A stretch of DNA of 64,000 nt from Arthrobacter sp. B6 (GTDB lineage: Bacteria; Actinomycetota; Actinomycetes; Actinomycetales; Micrococcaceae), in NCBI RefSeq assembly GCF_001663775.1, contig NZ_KV467169.1:635206-699205 (forward strand). The letters are read 5' to 3'. The position numbers and the translations under genes were made by a program. This document shows positions 54,880 through 63,440 of the stretch, piece after piece (the first letter of the stretch is position 1; each line of letters opens with the position of its first letter). The notes under the pieces are model-generated. The model was not told the DNA's origin, did no database searches, and saw only the letters and a list, made by a program, of their open reading frames with translations.

Positions 54880-55871
54880 ACGAACAGCTCCGCGGCCCGC
54901 AGATGCTGGACCCCCTGCAGCACGATCCGGCGCGACAGGCTCTTCTGGACGTCCGGAACGAAGTGGCCAAGGCCGTCGTCGGACAGGACTCAACCGTCAC
55001 AGGCATGCTGATCGCCCTCCTCGCCCAGGGACATGTGCTGCTCGAAGGGGTGCCGGGAGTGGCCAAGACCCTGCTGGTGCGTGCGCTCTCAGCGTCGTTG
55101 AGCCTGGACACAAAACGCGTGCAGTTCACGCCGGACCTGATGCCCGGCGACGTGACGGGGTCCCTGGTCTACGACTCGCACACCTCGGAGTTCAGCTTCC
55201 GCGAGGGCCCGGTCTTCACCAACATCCTGCTGGCGGACGAAATTAACCGCACACCCCCCAAGACGCAGGCATCCCTGCTGGAAGCCATGGAAGAGCGCCA
55301 GGTGTCGGTGGACGGAGTATCCCGCCCGTTGCCTGCACCGTTCCTCGTGGCGGCGACACAGAATCCGGTGGAGTACGAAGGAACATACCCCCTGCCGGAG
55401 GCCCAGTTGGACCGGTTCCTGCTCAAGCTCACCATGCCCCTCCCAAACCGTACTGAGGAGATGGAGGTGATCCGCAGGCACGCTTCCGGGTTCAGCCCTC
55501 GGGACCTGGCTGGCGCCGGTGTCCGGGCCGTCGCCGGCGCGCAGGACCTTGAGCGCGCCCGCCAAGCCGTGGCCAACGTCGCCGTCGAACCCGAAATCAT
55601 CGGCTACATCGTGGACCTGGTCCGCGCCACCAGGGCGGCACCCTCGTTCCAGCTGGGTGTTTCTCCCAGGGGCGCAACAGCGCTCCTGAACACCTCACGG
55701 GCCTGGGCGTGGCTGTCCGGCAGGAGTTTCATCACCCCTGACGACGTCAAGGCCCTGGCGCTGCCCTGCCTCCGGCACCGGGTGGCACTGCACCCGGAAG
55801 CACAAATGGACGGGGTCCGGGTGGATGACGTGCTGACCGGCATCCTGGCCTCCGTGGCCGTTCCCCGCTGA
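54876..55871 (+). CDS. MoxR-family AAA+ ATPase
   Basis: A 331-residue AAA+ ATPase. It has VVGQDSTVTGMLIALLAQGHVLLEGVPGVAKT with Walker A, Walker B NILLADEINRTPPKTQASLLEAMEE, VAATQNPVEYEGTYPLPEAQLDRF (sensor 1) and a C-terminal lid. MoxR ATPases act as chaperones that assemble or activate partner proteins, usually with DUF58 and VWA proteins. ATG 54876 overlaps the DUF4350 stop (ATGA) and follows AAGGA. Confidence 0.95.
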   Translation: MNEQLRGPQMLDPLQHDPARQALLDVRNEVAKAVVGQDSTVTGMLIALLAQGHVLLEGVPGVAKTLLVRALSASLSLDTKRVQFTPDLMPGDVTGSLVYDSHTSEFSFREGPVFTNILLADEINRTPPKTQASLLEAMEERQVSVDGVSRPLPAPFLVAATQNPVEYEGTYPLPEAQLDRFLLKLTMPLPNRTEEMEVIRRHASGFSPRDLAGAGVRAVAGAQDLERARQAVANVAVEPEIIGYIVDLVRATRAAPSFQLGVSPRGATALLNTSRAWAWLSGRSFITPDDVKALALPCLRHRVALHPEAQMDGVRVDDVLTGILASVAVPR

Positions 55872-55876
55872 CCGGG

Positions 55877-57169
55877 ATGGCATTGTCCGGGCGCTTTGTG
55901 GTCCTGGCCCTGCTGGGGCTGTTGCCGGTGCTGCTGCTGCCCGGATGGTGGACGGTATTGGGCGTCGTAGGGGTGCTCTCCGCGCTCCTGGGGCTCGAGC
56001 TTGGCCTGGCAGCATCCCTGCGCAGCATCGAGGTCCAGCGCCATGATCCTGGCCAAGTGACGCTGAACGGTGTGGCCCATTCAGGTCTGACGGTCCGCAA
56101 CCAGGGCGGGCGCCGGCTCCGTGGTCTCATCCGGGACGCCTGGCAGCCCTCAGCCGGCGCGCAGGACCCGGTCCAGCCACTGGACATCCCCGCCGGAGAG
56201 CGCCGCCGCGTGCAGGTGAAGCTGCGCCCGGTACGGCGCGGGGTCCTGCAGGCCCCCCACGTCACGCTCCGCTCCTACGGACCGATGCAGCTTGCGGCCC
56301 GCCAGCGTACCGTTCCCTGCCCCGGCTCCCTCCGCGTCCTGCCCCCGTTCCACTCCCGGCGGCATCTGCCGTCCAAATTGCGTAAACTGCGCGAACTTGA
56401 CGGTAAGGCGGCCGTGCAGATCCGAGGGGCAGGCACTGAGTTCGATTCGCTGCGGGACTATGTCCGCGGCGACGACGTCCGCTCGATTGACTGGCGGGCA
56501 ACCGCCCGGCGTTCCGCCGTCGTGGTCCGGACCTGGCGGCCGGAGCGGGACCGGCGGGTGGTCATTGTGCTTGACACATCACGCACGTCGGCGGCACGGA
56601 TCGACGACGAGCCACGCCTTGACACCGGGATGGAAGCCGCCCTGTTGCTGGCAGTCCTGGCGGAACGCGGCGGTGACAGGGTTGACTTCCTTGCCTACGA
56701 CCGGCGCCCCCGGGCAAGGGCGGGATCGGCGGCGTCTGGGAACCTCCTGGGCCAACTGGTGCAGGCGATGGCGCCCCTGGAAGCCGAACTGATCGAGATG
56801 GACTGGCAAGGGATCCCTGGGCAGGTCAGGGCGGTCTCGGCCCACCGTTCGCTGGTGGTTCTCCTGACTTCCCTTGAAGGCGGCGCGCCGGAGGAAGGGC
56901 TTATCCCCGTGGCCACGCGACTGGCCGGGCAGCACGTTGTGGTCGTGGCCGCTGTGCGTGATCCCCTGTTGGGGCAGATGCTTGGGGAACGGGACACTGC
57001 AGCGGGGGTTTTCCGGGCTGCTGCCGCCGAACGTACCCTGCTGGAACGTGAGGCCGTCACCGCCCAGCTCCGCCAGCACGGAGTGGAAGTGGTGGACGCC
57101 GAACCGCACCAGCTGCCGCCGCGACTGGCGGACATGTACATACGGCTGAAGGCTGCCGGTAGATTGTGA
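55877..57169 (+). CDS. DUF58 domain protein
   Basis: A 430-residue protein with two N-terminal hydrophobic segments (about 5-40), a beta-rich region and the DUF58 core GTEFDSLRDYVRGDDVRSIDWRATAR near 190, then a VWA-like domain starting VVIVLDTSRTS. DUF58 proteins are usual partners of MoxR. It starts 5 nt after the MoxR stop. It ends the tight part of the operon. Confidence 0.92.
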   Translation: MALSGRFVVLALLGLLPVLLLPGWWTVLGVVGVLSALLGLELGLAASLRSIEVQRHDPGQVTLNGVAHSGLTVRNQGGRRLRGLIRDAWQPSAGAQDPVQPLDIPAGERRRVQVKLRPVRRGVLQAPHVTLRSYGPMQLAARQRTVPCPGSLRVLPPFHSRRHLPSKLRKLRELDGKAAVQIRGAGTEFDSLRDYVRGDDVRSIDWRATARRSAVVVRTWRPERDRRVVIVLDTSRTSAARIDDEPRLDTGMEAALLLAVLAERGGDRVDFLAYDRRPRARAGSAASGNLLGQLVQAMAPLEAELIEMDWQGIPGQVRAVSAHRSLVVLLTSLEGGAPEEGLIPVATRLAGQHVVVVAAVRDPLLGQMLGERDTAAGVFRAAAAERTLLEREAVTAQLRQHGVEVVDAEPHQLPPRLADMYIRLKAAGRL

Positions 57170-57215
57170 GGTCAGGGAAACGCGCCGGCGCCCATCCAGC
57201 CATCAGGAGGTCATG

Positions 57216-57929
57216 ATGAATATTCCCATCTACCGGCAGGCGCTGGGTGCGGACTTTGACCGGCTGCAGCCTGAACTCCAGGACTACTTTTCCCTCGTGC
57301 CCGGTTCGGGGCAGTACGGTATCGGAGAAGGCGTGTTCGACGTCGTCGGATGCAGGCAGCGCTGGCTGAGGCCGCTGCTGAAGCTGACGTCCGGGGAGGA
57401 GGCATTCTTTCCGGAGTACGGCGAGCGCATTCCTTTCCGGATTGAAAACCACGCCCACGAAGATCCATTCGGGCGCTCCAGCCTGACCGCCCGGCGCGAA
57501 ATCCGGTTCCCTGGCCGGACCCGTATCTTCCAGGACACCACCAGCGTCGCCGAAAGAAGCGGGGTCCCCGGGCTGGTGGACTATGTGGGCCGGTTCCGGC
57601 GGCTGGTCACCGATTTGAACCTTAGCGTCACCGAATCGGGCAGGCTCAGGGGTGTTTCTGATGCGTCCCGTCTGTTCCTTGGCCGGCTCCGGATCCCGCT
57701 TCCTCCAGCCCTCGACGCCAGGGCCTACGCCGAACAGTGGTGGGACCCCGCCGGTGGGGAACACGGCAAGCACCGGATCCAGGTGAAGGTCATCCAGCCG
57801 CAGATCGGTCTGGTCCTGGTGTATGCGGGCAGTTTTGACTACCGGCTGCGCCCCTATGCCGGCGGCAGCTCGGCACAAAGCTTCCTTCCCCGGTACGCCC
57901 ACCCGGACCGCTGGGAGGACCGGACCTGA
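57216..57929 (+). CDS. DUF4166 domain protein
   Basis: A 237-residue soluble protein. It starts IYRQALGADFDRLQPELQDYF and has the DUF4166-like segments GEGVFDVVGC, PFRIENHAHEDPFGR and LRIPLPPALDARAYAEQWWD. Two ATGs lie side by side (57213 and 57216); AGGAGG at 57205-57210 is spaced better for the second. It lies 46 nt after the DUF58 gene and may be the last gene of that operon. Function unknown. Confidence 0.82.
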   Translation: MNIPIYRQALGADFDRLQPELQDYFSLVPGSGQYGIGEGVFDVVGCRQRWLRPLLKLTSGEEAFFPEYGERIPFRIENHAHEDPFGRSSLTARREIRFPGRTRIFQDTTSVAERSGVPGLVDYVGRFRRLVTDLNLSVTESGRLRGVSDASRLFLGRLRIPLPPALDARAYAEQWWDPAGGEHGKHRIQVKVIQPQIGLVLVYAGSFDYRLRPYAGGSSAQSFLPRYAHPDRWEDRT

Positions 57930-57945
57930 CACTGCGGCTGCCCGG

Positions 57946-57976
57946 TGGCGCTCGCGTGTACCTTACCCGAGCGCCA
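57946..57976. terminator. Hairpin between DUF4166 and MetE-like genes
   Basis: TGGCGCTCG (57946-57954) pairs perfectly with CGAGCGCCA (57968-57976) across a 13-nt loop. It overlaps the last codons of the convergent MetE-like gene. Confidence 0.6.
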
Positions 57977-59066
57977 GCTGATTCAGCCCGTCAGCCACCT
58001 GGGTGAGCCGGGTGAGCACCGCGGTGGCAGCCGCCGGGGACTGGCCGGCGAGGCCAGCGGACGGTGTGACCCGCAACGTGCGCAGGGACGACGCCGGCAG
58101 GCCAAGCTGGTGCCACGGCCGCCAGACGGCTTCGACGACGTCGGGCACTTTGGGCAGGCTGCCCGTGCTGACGTCCAGCGCGCCGGCCCAAACCCGTTTG
58201 CCGTCCTCGACGGCGCCCGCCAGCTGCTCCCATTGGCGCGATGTCAGGGCCTTCAGGGGCACAGCGACGCCGTCTGCGCCGGCGGCGAGGATGCGGTCAA
58301 ATGGTGCCTCAATCTCCGGGACGGCAACAATGATCTCCGCGGCCCCCGCTTCCCGAAGGGCGGTGACCACCATGCCCCACGAGTCAGTGGCCTCCTGCCC
58401 GGCCACCGCACGCAGGGTGCGGTAACCGCTGGATGTCGGGATGGTGCCCGCCAGCACGGCAGCGACATCCGGCTCATCGAGCTGGACCACCAGCCGGGCC
58501 CCGGGAACGGCCGCGGAAACCCGTGAGAGATAGCCGCCCACGCCGGCGGCCAGGGAAGCTGCCACATCGCGGCGGGCACCGTAGTCAAGAAGGGCCCGTT
58601 CGCCGTTATGCAGGTGCAGGCCCGCTGCGAGAGTCATTGGCCCCACGAGCTGTACCTTCAGCTCAGTTGCCGGGGTGTCTTCAGCTCCGGCGACGTCCGC
58701 GAGGACGTTGATATCCGTCGACAACGCGGAGGCGGCACGGCGCACGTCCTTGCCTGGCCGGTCCACCAGCCGCCAGCCGAAGGGCTGGACATCCACCGCC
58801 ATCTCCACCAGAAGCGACGCCGTCCGGCCCAGGGCATCGGAACCCACACCGCGGTCCGGAAGTTCGGCGAGGAACGGCACGTGGGGACTGCCGAGTTCCC
58901 CACGGATAATGCGAGCGGCCTCCACAGGGTCCTCCCCCGGCCACGAACCCAGGCCGGTGGCGGTGACCTCCTGCGGCCCGGCAGCTACAGTCTCCGGCTG
59001 GTCTGGGGCCTGGCTGTTCTGCCCCTGCGGATTCCGGCCTGGTTCCTGCCGTCCTGTGTCCCTCAC
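57963..59066 (-). CDS. MetE-like (B12-independent methionine synthase-like) protein
   Basis: A 367-residue protein with the TIM-barrel layout of the MetE C-terminal domain: TGLGSWPGEDPVEAARII at the start, QLVGPMTLAAG, and LVVQLDEPDVAAVL. True MetE binds zinc through one His, one Glu and two Cys. This protein has no cysteine at all, so that site is missing. Similar proteins are known in actinobacteria (e.g. Rv3015c by recollection). A methyltransferase role on homocysteine is therefore doubtful. The GTG start overlaps the chorismate mutase stop (GTGA). Confidence 0.82.
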   Translation of the reverse strand: MRDTGRQEPGRNPQGQNSQAPDQPETVAAGPQEVTATGLGSWPGEDPVEAARIIRGELGSPHVPFLAELPDRGVGSDALGRTASLLVEMAVDVQPFGWRLVDRPGKDVRRAASALSTDINVLADVAGAEDTPATELKVQLVGPMTLAAGLHLHNGERALLDYGARRDVAASLAAGVGGYLSRVSAAVPGARLVVQLDEPDVAAVLAGTIPTSSGYRTLRAVAGQEATDSWGMVVTALREAGAAEIIVAVPEIEAPFDRILAAGADGVAVPLKALTSRQWEQLAGAVEDGKRVWAGALDVSTGSLPKVPDVVEAVWRPWHQLGLPASSLRTLRVTPSAGLAGQSPAAATAVLTRLTQVADGLNQLALG

Positions 59067-59533
59067 GCTACGACGGAAGCCTGCGGTCCGGACGGCATTC
59101 CCGAAGCCCGCAGCGTCCCCTCGCCGGGGTTCTGGTTTCCGCTGGCATCGTGGTCTCCGGCGGCGGCCTCGTGGTCCTCGGCGATGGCTTCGTGGTGGCG
59201 GATAACTTCCCCGATGATGAAATTCAGGAACTTCTCTGCGAAGGCGGGATCGAGGTGGGCGTCCTCGGCCAGGCGCCGCAACCGGGCAATCTGGGCTGTT
59301 TCACGGCCGGGATCGCCCGCCGGGAGGCGGTGGGCTGCCTTCAGGAAACCGACTTTCTGGGTCGCCTTGAACCGCTCCGCGAGGAGGTAGACCAGGGTGG
59401 CATCGATGTTGTCGATGCTGGAGCGGATGGACAGCAGTTCCGCCATCACCGAGTTGTCCACCTGTCCGGCCAGCGAACTGGCGGCGGCATCGTAGGTTTC
59501 GGAGTCAGGAACGTCGTGGTTGTGCTGCGTCAT
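59063..59533 (-). CDS. AroQ-type chorismate mutase
   Basis: A 156-residue protein. The central 90 residues (about 30-120) form an all-helical AroQ domain: LLSIRSSIDNIDATLVYLLAERF, TQKVGFLKA, DPGRETAQIARLRRLAE and FAEKFLNFIIGEVIRHHE. It turns chorismate into prephenate for Phe and Tyr. There is no signal peptide, so it is cytosolic. The charged tail after 125 is not part of the domain. Translationally coupled to the MetE-like gene. Confidence 0.9.
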   Translation of the reverse strand: MTQHNHDVPDSETYDAAASSLAGQVDNSVMAELLSIRSSIDNIDATLVYLLAERFKATQKVGFLKAAHRLPAGDPGRETAQIARLRRLAEDAHLDPAFAEKFLNFIIGEVIRHHEAIAEDHEAAAGDHDASGNQNPGEGTLRASGMPSGPQASVVA

Positions 59534-59559
59534 GGACCAAGTCTATGGGCACAGAGCTG

Positions 59560-59622
59560 GCGCGAACGTACAGTTGAGGCCCGGTTCGCCGCCCATATTG
59601 GGGCTGAAGTGTACGTTCGCGC
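59560..59622. repeat. Long palindromic intergenic element
   Basis: GCGCGAACGTACA (59560-59572) is the exact reverse complement of TGTACGTTCGCGC (59610-59622). Pairing continues inward with a few mismatches to give arms of about 22 nt. It fills the gap between chorismate mutase and mnmA. It may be a dispersed REP-like element and/or a terminator for mnmA. Confidence 0.75.
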
Positions 59623-59632
59623 TGTTGCGAGG

Positions 59633-60769
59633 CTAGAGTTCCGCGCGCTGCAGGGAACGCGCGGCGTCGATGGTTGCCTGGCCCAGCACCCGGCTTCCCT
59701 GGTACAGGACCACCGTCTGCCCCGGGGCCACGCCGCGCAGCGGATCCGTCAGCGTCACCACCAGCTGCCCTGAAACACCGTTGGCCTCCGCCGGAGTCTC
59801 CATCCGGGCCGTCGCTGGAACGGGGTCGCCGTGCGCACGGACCTGGGCAAAGCAGTCAAAGTCCGCGCCCGTGGCTATCTCGGCGATGGGAAGGCCGGCC
59901 CAGGAGACCTTGATGCCACGGATTTCGTCGATGGCCAGCAGGGCTTCCGGCCCTACGACGACCTTGTTTTCCTTCGGCCGGATCTCCAGCACAAAGCGTG
60001 GCTTTCCGTCGGCGGCCGGGGTGCCAAGCTTCAGGCCCCTGCGCTGTCCCACAGTGAAGGCATTGGCACCGGGATGCTCGCCTACCTTGGTGCCCGTTTC
60101 GTCCACAATGTCCCCGGTGGTCATGTCGATCTTTTCGGCCAGCCAGCCAGCGGTATCGCCGTCGGGAATGAAGCAAATGTCGTGGCTGTCCGGCTTGTTG
60201 GCTACGGACAGGCCCCGGCGTTCGGCTTCCGCACGGACTTCCGCCTTCGACGGAGTGTCGGCCAGCGGGAACATGGAGTGCTTGAGCTGCTCGTGGGTGA
60301 GCACACCCAGAACGTAGCTCTGGTCCTTCGCCCAGTCGGCCGCGCGGTGCAGTTCCGGATTTCCGTCGGCGTCTTCGATGACCTTGGCGTAGTGGCCGGT
60401 GCAGACGGCATCGAAACCCAGCGCGATTGCTTTCTCCAGCAATGCAGCGAACTTGATCCGCTCATTGCAGCGCATGCAGGGATTCGGTGTGCGGCCCGCC
60501 GCGTACTCGTCGATGAAGTCCTGGACCACGTCCTCCTTGAAGCGCTCGGAGAAGTCCCACACGTAGTACGGAATGCCGAGCACGTCGCACGCCCTCCAGG
60601 CGTCCCGGGAGTCCTCGATGGTGCAGCAGCCGCGGCTGCCTGTCCGCAGCGTGCCGGGCATCCGGGACAGCGCCAGGTGGACGCCGACGACGTCGTGGCC
60701 CGCCTCGACGGCACGTGCTGCGGCAACGGCGGAGTCAACTCCGCCGCTCATGGCTGCTAGAACTCGCAT
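59633..60769 (-). CDS. mnmA: tRNA-specific 2-thiouridylase MnmA
   Basis: A 378-residue enzyme that adds sulfur to U34 of tRNA Lys, Glu and Gln. It has the PP-loop AAMSGGVDSAVAA, the nucleophile region RTPNPCMRCNERIKF with the first catalytic Cys, CTGHYAK and PDSHDICFIPDGDT with the second catalytic Cys. The C-terminal beta-barrel domain is present. ATG 60769 is the usual start; the open frame to 60847 is upstream DNA. It shares its sulfur donor with the nearby cysteine desulfurase, though on another transcript. Confidence 0.97.
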   Translation of the reverse strand: MRVLAAMSGGVDSAVAAARAVEAGHDVVGVHLALSRMPGTLRTGSRGCCTIEDSRDAWRACDVLGIPYYVWDFSERFKEDVVQDFIDEYAAGRTPNPCMRCNERIKFAALLEKAIALGFDAVCTGHYAKVIEDADGNPELHRAADWAKDQSYVLGVLTHEQLKHSMFPLADTPSKAEVRAEAERRGLSVANKPDSHDICFIPDGDTAGWLAEKIDMTTGDIVDETGTKVGEHPGANAFTVGQRRGLKLGTPAADGKPRFVLEIRPKENKVVVGPEALLAIDEIRGIKVSWAGLPIAEIATGADFDCFAQVRAHGDPVPATARMETPAEANGVSGQLVVTLTDPLRGVAPGQTVVLYQGSRVLGQATIDAARSLQRAEL

Positions 60770-60923
60770 GCTGGCTTTCCGTAGGTGAAAGTGTGATTGT
60801 GGGGTTGTTTGGGCCTTGGGAGCCGGGCTGCATCGCTGAAGAAACACGATGCACGCCTGTCTATTCTAATGCCTGCTGCGTTCGGCCATAGTTGAGAGAC
60901 GGATCTCCAGGAGGGCACGCACC

Positions 60924-62192
60924 ATGGCTGCAGCACAGGACGCAGGAAACATCGTGATAATTGGGGCAGGTTTGGCCGGTGCCACGGCCGCTCAGACGCT
61001 GCGGTCCGAGGGCCACAGCGGTCCCGTCATCCTTGTTGGCAGCGAGCGTCACAACCCCTACATCCGCCCGCCGCTGTCGAAGGACTACCTGCTGGGCAAG
61101 GAAGGCGAAGACAAAGCGGCGGTGGTGCCGGCGGGCTGGTACGCGGAGAACGACGTCGACCTCCGCCTTGGCGTGTCAGTCACCGGCATACGGCCGGACG
61201 CAGGCACGGTGCTGCTGAACGACGGAACGTCACTGCCTTACCATTCGCTGCTCCTGGCCACAGGTGCGGTCCCCCGCACCATTCCCCTGCCGGGGAGCGA
61301 GTTGTCAGGGGTCACCACGTTCCGCACCCTCGATGACAGCCGCCGGCTGCGGAAGACCTTGGACCAGGGCGGAAAGAACGTGGTGATGGTCGGCTCCGGC
61401 TGGATAGGCATGGAACTGGCAGCGGCCGCGGCGACGTATGGCAACAACGTCACGCTGCTCGGCCTGGAAGACGTTCCGCTGGCCGCCGCGATCGGCCCGG
61501 AACTGGGCCTCTTCTTCCGCTCGCTGCATGAAGCCCATGGCGTGAACTTCAGGCTTCCGGCATCAGCCCATGAACTCAGGGGCACTGACGGTACCGTCTC
61601 GGCAGTGGTCACCGACAGAGGGGAAGTCCTCCCCGCCGATGTTGTGGTGATTGCAGTGGGGGTTGTACCCGACGTCGGCCTCGCACACACCGCGGGACTG
61701 AAAGTGGAGAACGGCATACTCACCGATGAGTCCCTGCGGACCAGCGTGCACGGCATTTTCGCGGCAGGCGACGTTGCCAACGCGCTGCATCCCTTCACCG
61801 GCGAGCATTACCGCAGCGAGCATTGGTCCAATGCCCTGAACGGCGGCAAGGTAGCAGCGCGTGCGATGCTGGGCATGGAGGCCACGCACAGCGCCATACC
61901 GTACTTCTATACGGACCAGTTCGACGTCAGCATGGAGTACTCGGGATTCCCCGATCTTGCAGCCGGAACGGAACCGGTAATCCGGGGTTCGCTGGAGGAC
62001 AAGGAATTCATCGCGTTCTGGCAGCGTGACTCCCGGGTGGTGGCCGGCATGAGCGTCAACTGGCCCCGCACGCCGGGCCCGAGCGCGCAGAAGGTAATCA
62101 AGGCCCTCATCTCGGGCCGCCACCTGGTGGGTCCGGACCGGCTTGCAACCGCCTCAGCGGGCCTGGATCAGATGCTCCTGCCGGAGGCCTGA
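60924..62192 (+). CDS. Ferredoxin-reductase-like FAD oxidoreductase
   Basis: A 422-residue flavoprotein of the BphA4/ferredoxin-NAD(P)+ reductase type. It has the FAD motif VIIGAGLAGATAA (10-22), YIRPPLSKDYL, LLLATGA, the NAD motif VMVGSGWIGMELA near 154, and TSVHGIFAAGDVA. A C-terminal reductase_C domain follows. AGGAGG lies 9 nt before the ATG. It probably passes electrons from NAD(P)H to a ferredoxin or Rieske protein not encoded here. Its 3' end overlaps the convergent desulfurase gene by 25 nt. Confidence 0.9.
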   Translation: MAAAQDAGNIVIIGAGLAGATAAQTLRSEGHSGPVILVGSERHNPYIRPPLSKDYLLGKEGEDKAAVVPAGWYAENDVDLRLGVSVTGIRPDAGTVLLNDGTSLPYHSLLLATGAVPRTIPLPGSELSGVTTFRTLDDSRRLRKTLDQGGKNVVMVGSGWIGMELAAAAATYGNNVTLLGLEDVPLAAAIGPELGLFFRSLHEAHGVNFRLPASAHELRGTDGTVSAVVTDRGEVLPADVVVIAVGVVPDVGLAHTAGLKVENGILTDESLRTSVHGIFAAGDVANALHPFTGEHYRSEHWSNALNGGKVAARAMLGMEATHSAIPYFYTDQFDVSMEYSGFPDLAAGTEPVIRGSLEDKEFIAFWQRDSRVVAGMSVNWPRTPGPSAQKVIKALISGRHLVGPDRLATASAGLDQMLLPEA

Positions 62193-63400
62193 CGCGCCAC
62201 CGTGCCTGCGGTCTGGATGGAGGATTCGTGCCCTGCCATCCCGGCCGCCCGTGCCCTGGAATATGCATCAGGGAGGGCGGCAAGCAGAGCGTCAACGTCT
62301 GCTTCGGTTGAAGTGTGACCGAGGCTGAAGCGCTGCGCGCCGCGGGCGGCCTCCTCGTCAAGGCCCATGGCGAGAAGGACGTGCGAGGGACGTGGGACTC
62401 CGGCGGTGCAGGCAGACCCGGTGGATGATTCCACTCCGGCCAGGTCCAACAGGAACAGCAGGGAATCACCCTCGCAGCCGGGAAAGGTGAAGTGCGCGTT
62501 GCCGGGGAGCCGCCCCTCATCGGGTGCACCGCGAAGGACGGCCTCCGGAATTGCCCGCCGAACACCGTCAATCAGCCGGTCGCGGAGGGCCGAGATCCTG
62601 GCCGATTCCGCAGGAAGGACGGCCGTCACTGCCTCGGCCGCCGCGGCGAAGCCGGCAATCGAAGCTGTGTCCAGGGTTCCGGAGCGGACGTCCCGTTCCT
62701 GGCCGCCGCCGTGCTGCACGGGAGTCAGTTTTACAGAACGTCCCAGCAGCAGTGCCCCGACCCCTACCGGCCCGCCGATTTTATGTCCGGAAATGGACAT
62801 GGCATCCAGTCCCGAGGCCTTGAAATCCACGGGCAGCGAGCCAAAGGCCTGGACGGCGTCTGAATGGACCGGCACGCCAACGGCGTGGGCCAGCTCGACT
62901 ATTTCCGGGATGGGCTGGATGCTGCCCACCTCGTTGTTGGCCCACATCACAGTGGCCAGGGCGATGGTTTCCGGTTCCCGCGCCAGTTCGGCTTTCAGTG
63001 CCATGAGGTCAACGACGCCGTCGTGGTCCACCGCGAGCCACGTGACTTCGGCACCCTCGTGCCGTTCCAGCCATTCGACCGTATCCAGCACGGCATGATG
63101 CTCGACGGCGGAACAGAGGATGCGCCGTCGGGCCGGGTCCTCACTGGATCGGGACCAGAACAGGCCTTTGACGGCCAGATTGTCAGCCTCGGTTCCCCCC
63201 GACGTGAAAATGACTTCGGACGGATGCGCCCCGGCCGCTGCCGCAATGGATTCCCGCGCGTCTTCAACTGAGCGCCGCGCCCGCCGGCCGGAGCCGTGCA
63301 AGGAAGACGGGTTCCCCGTGCGCGCCAGCTCGCGGGTCAGGGCAGCCAGCGCCTCTGGAGAAAGGGGCGTGGTTGCTGCATGATCCAGGTAGACGGGCAC
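62168..63400 (-). CDS. iscS: Cysteine desulfurase (IscS/NifS class)
   Basis: A 410-residue PLP enzyme that releases sulfur from cysteine. It has YLDHAATTPLSPEAL, FTSGGTEADNLAVKG, AVEHHAVLDT, the PLP lysine in SISGHKIGGPVG, and the catalytic cysteine loop STGSACTAG. Length matches class I IscS. The start is GTG at 63400 with no obvious ribosome site. The last 25 nt overlap the flavoprotein gene. It likely supplies sulfur to MnmA, 1.4 kb away. Confidence 0.93.
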   Translation of the reverse strand: MPVYLDHAATTPLSPEALAALTRELARTGNPSSLHGSGRRARRSVEDARESIAAAAGAHPSEVIFTSGGTEADNLAVKGLFWSRSSEDPARRRILCSAVEHHAVLDTVEWLERHEGAEVTWLAVDHDGVVDLMALKAELAREPETIALATVMWANNEVGSIQPIPEIVELAHAVGVPVHSDAVQAFGSLPVDFKASGLDAMSISGHKIGGPVGVGALLLGRSVKLTPVQHGGGQERDVRSGTLDTASIAGFAAAAEAVTAVLPAESARISALRDRLIDGVRRAIPEAVLRGAPDEGRLPGNAHFTFPGCEGDSLLFLLDLAGVESSTGSACTAGVPRPSHVLLAMGLDEEAARGAQRFSLGHTSTEADVDALLAALPDAYSRARAAGMAGHESSIQTAGTVARQASGRSI

Positions 63401-63440
63401 CCATCAATTCTAGCCGTCCGCCCTGGGATAGATTCGAGCG

